Part shown: piece by piece, positions 58,355 through 64,000 of the stretch | Layout: each line of letters opens with the position of its first letter | Numbering within the stretch: position 1 is the first letter of the stretch | Assembly: GCF_015706575.1 (NCBI RefSeq) | Contig: NW_024037058.1 | Coordinates: forward strand, 17,133,547 to 17,197,546 | Source of the DNA: Patiria miniata | Lineage: Eukaryota > Echinodermata > Asteroidea > Valvatida > Asterinidae | DNA length: 64,000 bases | Reading direction: 5' to 3' | Notes under the pieces: model-generated | Seen by the model: the letters and a program-made list of their open reading frames with translations, nothing else | Told to the model about the DNA's origin: nothing | Databases searched by the model: none | Translations under genes and position numbers: made by a program

Positions 58355-58833
58355 CACTAATCTCTATATAAAGACTGGATAGCTAATAAAGGGCCGCACA
58401 ATGAATGAATTTGACGCCATATTGGTGAGACCGGCATGTGATCTACAAAGGACAAGTTGCCGTCTTTATAGACAGCATGATTTCTTTTGTAACGTCGCGG
58501 TTCACTTGACTTATATTTTGACCACCACCACTGACCAAGGTTAACTACAGTTTTTCTAACGTCGTGGTTACTAAAATGCCGCAAATATCACTTTTTCGGC
58601 GTTTTGAAATAATAATCACTACGGAAATGTGTCCCTTTTAGAACATCATAATATGTGTACGTGACCAAAATGCGCGTCAACTGTTGATGCAACGCGCGCG
58701 TATTTACGCGTAGAACATTCGTATTATACGCGGCCATCTTCGTGAGACCGAGGGCGAATTGGTCAATATGCAAAGTCTACTGTGTGAATGTTGTACGCAT
58801 ATCCGCTATCCAGTCTTTATATAGAGATCAGTG
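58355..58833. mobile_element. hAT-type MITE with 29-bp inverted ends
   Basis: 479 bp. The left end CACTAATCTCTATATAAAG continues to ACTGGATAGC; the right end is its complement with one mismatch. A perfect 8-bp duplication ATTCGGAT flanks it (58347-58354 and 58834-58841). Non-coding interior; open frames on the minus strand are incidental. Typical of non-autonomous hAT elements. Confidence 0.9.
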
Positions 58834-58841
58834 ATTCGGAT

Positions 58842-59636
58842 ATGTAGGCTGGGTCACATGGATCAGTGATAACCCTTTATAATAAAGAATACATCTTAAG
58901 TTACAAACTTGAACAATAAAACCAAATCGCTTGGCATATATTCTATTATTTTATTAATTAGAAATGTACAACAAATTTGTCATTGACAAAAAAACCTTTA
59001 GTGTGTATAAAAGTGATTTGGGAAAAAAAATAGATGTCTCATAATTTATTATTTATAAATAATTTATTCTTGGAATAATCCAATAAACTTGATTTCAGTT
59101 GACATGTAAATAATTTACGACTTTGAAAGCCGATTTTGTTCTCGAATTTATAAAGAGATTCCTATTGGTCGAGAGGAGAGTTTTAGCACTAGGCACATAC
59201 CATAGACATGGCCAGAGGGGTGTTCACAAAACAGGAAGTAAAATTGTTGAACAAAATCGTTGGAAATTTGTGAAGTTTGGACTTGCTTTGACTTTCTGAC
59301 CGAAAGGTATTTATTCATGGGGATAATTTTGTGCTTTGCCGGTTATAAACAAGTACAATGTACGTTTAAAACCTGCTAGGGGTCTGGACGCAGATAATGG
59401 TACAAGCCGAAAGCAGCCAGGCCCCTAGCCAGCTTTAAAAGTACTTGTATCGAAGCGGACAAGCACATATTAATTCCCTTATTAATACAATACATAGTTT
59501 CAAAAGTACTTGCTGAAATAAATTAACTTTCACCTTTGAAGTAAACCATTTACAATGTATATTACTGTGTGAAATTGGACCTTTTTAAACATTGAAATGT
59601 TTCACTGTCTCCTGATGACGAACAGAGCACACAGCA
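58842..59636. other. Non-coding stretch, nothing recognised
   Basis: Very AT-rich with poly-A runs; no protein-like frame or delimited repeat. Confidence 0.5.
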
Positions 59637-59641
59637 GTGTT

Positions 59642-59782
59642 GGAGCAAAGGCTTTGACCCTCAAGGCCAAGGCCAAGGCTTTGACCCTCAAGGCCAAGGC
59701 TAAGGCCAAGGCTTTGACCATCAAGCCTCGAGGCCAAGGCCAAGGCTTAACCCTCAAGGCCAAGGCCAAGGCCAAGGCCCTG
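59642..59782 (+). repeat. AAGGCC minisatellite, block 1
   Basis: Higher-order array of (AAGGCC)n separated by AAGGCTTTGACCCTC spacers. Its frame reads as ALTLKAKAKA repeats. It shares the unit TCAAGCCTCGAGGCCAAGG with block 2 at 60780-60938 in the same orientation. Confidence 0.85.
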
Positions 59783-59843
59783 TTTTATGAAATGACCACT
59801 GATATAGAACTAATTATAGTCACATGAGTGACACGTCATCACG

Positions 59844-60158
59844 CAAGGGCGGATCCAGAACACAATTTGGGGGGGGGGCAAAGAAATGTTGGTCCCCCCC
59901 AAAAAAAGTGGGTAAAAAAATTTACGGCTTGTGCTTCGGGGCCCGCTTAAGGGCCTCGAAAAAAATTTGGATTCGAGATATGCTCTGTGGTGCGATTTGA
60001 GGCAATTTCTGACCATTTTTACCGATGTTTTTTTTAGGAAAAGATGGTGGTGTACTCATTGCCTGCCTTTATTACGACGTCACATTAAAAAAAACGGTTT
60101 CGGTTTTTTTTGGGGGGGGGGGGGCATGGCCCCTTTTGGCCCACTGGATCTGCCCTTA
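59844..60158. mobile_element. hAT-type MITE with AAGGGCGGATCCAG ends
   Basis: 315 bp between perfect 8-bp duplications TCATCACG (59836-59843 and 60159-60166). The ends CAAGGGCGGATCCAG and CTGGATCTGCCCTTA are inverted with two mismatches. The interior GTTCGGGGCCCGCTTAAGGG-type block matches the one repeated in 54021-54802 (inverted) and at 50900, so these hAT elements share internal sequence. Confidence 0.88.
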
Positions 60159-60779
60159 TCATCACGAATTGCTCGTTACGAAGAACAACATTTCTTTAAC
60201 TGCAATCAACATGCTCGCATAGGCCTACACCGTTTTATGACTGCACTGTATGTATTAAAGTATAAGTTCAGGTCTTCAATATGGTTTAACTAGACAAAAT
60301 AATGATTTACTTCTATATTGACACACAATTCTCCCAAGTGTATCAAAAGGGGGATCCAAGAATCTGATTTGGGAATTTTTTTATTTGCTGGCCCAACATG
60401 GTCAGAAATATCAGCATTATCTAAAACAGATACATGCAAATCTTTAGCACTTATCAGGGAGACATATATACAACCAATCAGATCTACTCCATAGTTATAT
60501 GCGACTTGAGCGTATTTTTTAGACGGATTTTGGCGCTATATAAATGTTCTCTATTATTATTATTATTTGCAATTAAAGTGATCATCTCATTAGCCCCACA
60601 AGTGTACGGAATATTTTTGCAGCAAATCTACTACAATGGTAACAAAATATGATGCTACAAAAGTGGAAGTGTGCCCAACACACAAATCTATAGGGTGCTT
60701 CCCTCCTCCATGGTAATACGATTAAAATGGTAACAGCAAAATTTCGAACAGATTTATCTGGAAAATGCAAAAATCTATG
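60159..60779. other. Non-coding stretch, nothing recognised
   Basis: No gene-like signal. TATTATTATTATTATT-type runs at about 60554-60568. Confidence 0.5.
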
Positions 60780-60938
60780 GGCCTTGAAGAGCCTTGACTC
60801 AAAATTGCAAGGCCCTGAACCCTCAAGGCCAAGGCCAAGGCCAAGGCTTTTGCCCTCAAGCCTCGAGGCCAAGGCCAAGGCCCTAAAATCCAGCCTTAAG
60901 GCAGCCTTAAGGCCAAGGCCCAGCATCAAGGCACTACA
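60780..60938 (+). repeat. AAGGCC minisatellite, block 2
   Basis: Second array of AAGGCC units, with CCTTAAGGC and CTCAAGCCTCGAGGCC variants. Same family and orientation as block 1, about 1 kb away. The minus-strand open frame over it is a repeat artefact. Confidence 0.8.
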
Positions 60939-61430
60939 TCACTGGCACACAGTTTGAAATGTCGAGTTAAAACAACTGGTTCTTCTCAGAACCACACAAC
61001 TCAAAAGAGATATCATTCACATCGCGTTACCGCAAACTTTCCATTCAATGTTTCACTTACCATTCTGTCACAGTGTTGTGGTAAGATGAACAGTCCTTTT
61101 CATTTGCATTTCTTTTGACGAGAGATTCAAAAAAAATTTGCCTCAATATATCGTCATTGTTTGACAAAGTGACGCATCTGTGCACACAGCTGCCACCTTC
61201 TGAACATCCGTGTGCCTCACTGAATTAACCATTGACTGAAGAGTGTAATGAGGATTTACAAAGAAGCAATTTCCAAATTTATTGTTGCACCACAGCGAGA
61301 CTTATCATGGATAGTTGCTGCAACATGAAGTAACTTCTCCTATGCACCAAGTCCGTAGACAATCTCTCACTTTTTGGTGTGTCAAACAATCATATCTGTT
61401 ACTTCATGATGTACGTGAAAAATATGTTAC
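60939..61430. other. 3' flank of glycerate kinase (3' UTR on the minus strand)
   Basis: No other gene seen. As the minus-strand gene ends at 61431, this interval should contain its 3' untranslated region. I did not identify a definite polyadenylation site. Confidence 0.4.
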
Positions 61431-62357
61431 CTATTTTTTAATTTGGTCAGGAGGGAGCACGAGCAGCACTTGGATATCCATCACATTTGTTCCCGTCAGA
61501 CCAGTTTTTAGCAAATCCGTCCCATCATTCAGTCGACTGTAGAAAGAATAGGAGTTGTTATTCCGAAGGAAAGACTCGGCATCGATTCCTGATTGGCTGG
61601 CCAGAGTCACCTGACTTGGGTGGGCCAATGCGCCGGCGGCATCGGTCGGCCCATCTTGCCCATCGGTTCCTGCACTCAGGAACACAACATGATAGCCACC
61701 GTGAAGGAATCTGTTGAGATCTGATTGAGTTTTCATTGCCATGGCGGCAGCCAATGACATCTCTTGATTCCTTCCGCCCTTGCCTTTGCCTGTCACAGTC
61801 ACCGTGGTTTCACCGGCACCAATCAAACAAATTGGGGCTTTGTTCTCGTATGCGGTGCCTACAACCGTTCTAATTTCTTCAAGAGTTTGTACTTTAAGCC
61901 CATGCAGCGTGACTAAATCTTGCCCAAGCTTTGATGCATTATGGTCTTCGCAAGTACTTTGCCTGGCATTGTACAATTCACAGGCATAAGCTGCGATGAC
62001 AACAAACAACTCCCCTACTTTTCGAGCTTCGCCAGACAGCTCAGTCGAGAGCAACACGGCCGCATAGCCCAAGTCCTCTGCATGCTTTTTGGCCTGCTCC
62101 GCGGCCATTTGGTTGTGTCCGATGCAAACATTCAGCACATGGTCACATGCCGTGGGTTCTGTAGTCTCATTGGCTGTCTCCGTGTCAACCTTCTCTTGGA
62201 AGAAGTTGAGGGCTGATGTGGGGACGGAGTCCGTTGCTCCGAGATGTGAAATGATATCCAGGCAATCTTGCGGCGTGGTGTCGTCTCGTATGGTGGGCCC
62301 GCTGGCAATCATGTCTAGCTGGTTACCGATGATGTCAGACAAGATAAGACTGATCAC
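61431..62357 (-). CDS. GLYCTK: Glycerate kinase, last coding exon (C-terminal 308 residues)
   Basis: GLYCTK phosphorylates D-glycerate in serine and fructose catabolism. This 927-bp exon begins in phase 0 at 62357 after a TATATCCAG acceptor and ends at TAG (61431-61433). The start VISLILSDIIGNQLDMIASG matches the family block linking the two lobes. The C-terminal MOFRL domain shows LIGAGETTVTVTGKGKGGRN (about 61770-61830) followed by QEMSLAAA, and the signature SAGTDGQDGPTDAAGA (about 61627-61674). A mid-region HNQMAAEQAKKHAEDLGYAA is also family-like. Length and end agree with the C-terminal part of the human protein (523 residues). It is convergent with dystroglycan. Confidence 0.95.
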   Translation of the reverse strand: MISLILSDIIGNQLDMIASGPTIRDDTTPQDCLDIISHLGATDSVPTSALNFFQEKVDTETANETTEPTACDHVLNVCIGHNQMAAEQAKKHAEDLGYAAVLLSTELSGEARKVGELFVVIAAYACELYNARQSTCEDHNASKLGQDLVTLHGLKVQTLEEIRTVVGTAYENKAPICLIGAGETTVTVTGKGKGGRNQEMSLAAAMAMKTQSDLNRFLHGGYHVVFLSAGTDGQDGPTDAAGALAHPSQVTLASQSGIDAESFLRNNNSYSFYSRLNDGTDLLKTGLTGTNVMDIQVLLVLPPDQIKK

Positions 62358-63436
62358 CTGGATATAAAAATAAAAGCAAGGTTGTTTTGCACTTGAATTA
62401 TAAGCGAAGCATAGTGTATTACAAATGTGTTTTTTGCAGTTACAATGGTTGAACAATGGAAAATTATATCTTCAGACCCCCTAAAAGGACTTGGTCCTAC
62501 TTTGACGCACTCGCATTCAATTTGCAAGCGTTACCTGTGCCGATTATGGTGACTCGAGGATACTCAAGCTTTCTCAATTATTTTTTAGCTTTTTGTAAAT
62601 TGATGATGATGACACAAACTAATTAAGCCCATTCAGAAGATGGAAAGAATGTTGCATCTTGACGCCACTTTTTACATTATCTCAATGGAGGTCAGTCGTT
62701 GCAAAAATGTTGAAAAGACATAAATCTGGGACTGAGAAACATTTCCAATTTTCTTGGAAAATACTTTGAAAATGTACTGGACTCTCCATAGACTTTGTAC
62801 ACAACCAAAGAAATGGCATCTGGATACTATACTCTTTCCCAGAAGACATTCACTGTCAATGGAGGTTGCCTATAACTAACAGACTAACAGATCCCGACGG
62901 CTTTGACAATCCTTATACAGCAAGAAGGCTACTAGGGGAGTTCACCAAGCAGTGCCTTTGTCTCTGGTTCTTGTCCCAGCTTCATGATTTTTGGCCTCTG
63001 TCTGCAGGGGGGGGGGGGGGGCAATTTCAGCTCAACCCAAGTCCGTTTTCTGCTTCAGAAATGTCCAAGTTTATAATATGGGAGAATCATTTCCATTGGC
63101 TTTGATGTATTTCAAGGTTTCTGAATGAGACAAAGTTGAAACTGAAACCAGTCACAAAGCAATACATTTGGGTATTAAATTCCCTCAAATTGACAACAGA
63201 GTCTTTTTATTGCGTGAAATCACAAAGAGACTGGCCATATTCCGTAGCCAGTAGGATACTATGGCTTAAAGTGTTTCTCTGGAGTCCAAATGGGTCCCAT
63301 CAAAAGTAAATTACAAGTCAAGTAACAAGTAACAGGGGATGAACAATAACATAGTAATGCTTTTGTCAAGCTTGAGACTCGATATGAGGCAGAAGGACTT
63401 GTGACAGATAGACCAGACAACAACACAGCTGCCCAC
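62358..63436 (-). other. GLYCTK: Glycerate kinase intron (1.08 kb)
   Basis: Phase-0 intron between CCTGCACAG|GTGGGC (donor, exon end at 63437) and the acceptor before 62357. AT-rich, with a poly-G run at about 63007-63020. No coding sequence seen inside. Confidence 0.85.
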
Positions 63437-63612
63437 CTGTGCAGGATAGGCAAGCTTAGCCAGCCCGCCGCCTTTCAGCAGCGACAGGTGTTTCCTAACG
63501 GTGTTCAGCTCGGCGATAGTGGACCCATGTCTGGCCAGAGTCCTTGACACCTCGTATATGTCCTGTAGGGCGATTGGCGGAGTGGGTGCAGGGAGAAGGG
63601 CCGAACCTCCAC
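63437..63612 (-). CDS. GLYCTK: Glycerate kinase, internal exon
   Basis: 176 bp entering in phase 1 (GT completes a Gly codon) after an ATTCATACAG acceptor and leaving in phase 0. It reads (G)GGSALLPAPTPPIALQDIYE...HGSTIAELNTVRKHL...GGGLAKLAYPAQ, matching the conserved glycerate kinase blocks SGGGSALL, ELNTVRKHLS and KGGGLA. It joins in frame to VISLILSD in the next exon. The 5' exons, including the start, are not in the window. Confidence 0.93.
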
Positions 63613-64000
63613 CTGTATGAATGGAAATATCGGTCCAATTTTAATTATGGAGTTATTGCTATCCAAATTTCCTATTTTCAGGGATGTGATTTCTCCGTTT
63701 TTTCCAGAAATCCGTTTTTTTGCAGCTCGACAATAATACAGTTTAGCATGGTACACTGTTTCTCACTCTTTTATCGGGTTCGATAGTTTAGTGACTGGAA
63801 ATCAGTCTACTAGGAAAGTGTGCACAAGTAACCTAAAATAAAATCCATTTTTCCCCCCAGAAAATTGCAGATACCCAAAACAGGGGGAAAAGGCAAAATT
63901 GCATCGCATGACCGCCATTTTGTTTTACGTTTTAACACATTTCGAGCTGAGATCCGACGACTCTTTGTTGAATATCAGACGAGTATTTACAGTACGCTGA
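63613..64000 (-). other. GLYCTK: Glycerate kinase intron continuing out of the window
   Basis: No further GLYCTK exon recognised. An AAAATGGCGGTCATG segment on the minus strand (about 63905-63922) resembles a promoter/YY1-type start motif, but at this internal position it is probably coincidental. Confidence 0.5.

Noticed and set aside
59597..59827. 76-codon ALTLKAKAKA repeat frame
   Set aside because: Translation of the AAGGCC minisatellite.
63905..63922. AAAATGGCGGTCATG on the minus strand as a GLYCTK start or promoter
   Set aside because: The adjoining GLYCTK exon starts in mid-protein and in phase 1, so upstream coding exons must exist. This frame does not lead into it.
1..64000. CRISPR arrays, operons, bacterial insertion sequences, integrated viral genes
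   Set aside because: No regularly spaced repeats, no dense same-strand gene runs, and no viral or bacterial protein frames. The sequence is a typical animal nuclear region.

Overview
The window is animal nuclear DNA, most likely from an invertebrate deuterostome (echinoderm, hemichordate or amphioxus-like). Genes are sparse and split by long introns. Most of the sequence is AT-rich non-coding DNA full of small non-autonomous DNA transposons and short palindromic ACATGTAC-type motifs. I see no bacterial or viral gene organisation. I cannot separate the candidate phyla from sequence alone.

Three genes can be supported. (1) Dystroglycan (DAG1), plus strand: a signal-peptide exon at 27325-27585, a 14.2 kb phase-0 intron, and one large exon at 41796-44243. 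Joined, they encode 902 residues with the full vertebrate-type layout: N-terminal Ig-like and S6-like domains, an RVRR furin-type site, a Thr/Pro mucin stalk, a second Ig/cadherin-like domain, a SEA-type Gly-Ser cleavage site, a transmembrane helix, and two cytoplasmic PPxY motifs. (2) A small unrecognised plus-strand gene (about 55014-56674) that I reconstruct from three exons as a 93-residue single-pass membrane protein. (3) The 3' half of a glycerate kinase gene (GLYCTK, minus strand): exons 63437-63612 and 61431-62357; its 5' exons lie beyond the window. DAG1 and GLYCTK are tail-to-tail, about 17 kb apart. Their human counterparts both map to 3p21, so this may be conserved linkage.

Layout: 1-27 kb holds no recognisable gene, only AT-rich DNA, several small repeat families and one tRNA-derived SINE. 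27-44 kb is dystroglycan with a repeat-filled intron. 44-49 kb is very AT-rich, in part probably dystroglycan 3' UTR. 49-61 kb is a mobile-element graveyard around the small membrane-protein gene. 61-64 kb is GLYCTK.

The most interesting non-genic content is a set of well-delimited elements whose ends and target-site duplications (TSDs) can be read directly. These include a four-copy element with 13-bp terminal inverted repeats (TIRs) and 6-bp TSDs; a TTAA element nested inside another TTAA element, with the matching empty site 11 kb away; a 2.4 kb Mutator-like foldback element (9-bp TSD) carrying a second palindromic element with its own 9-bp TSD; three hAT-type elements with perfect 8-bp TSDs; and a 0.3 kb element with 62-bp inverted arms enclosing a tRNA-like sequence, inside the small gene's first intron.
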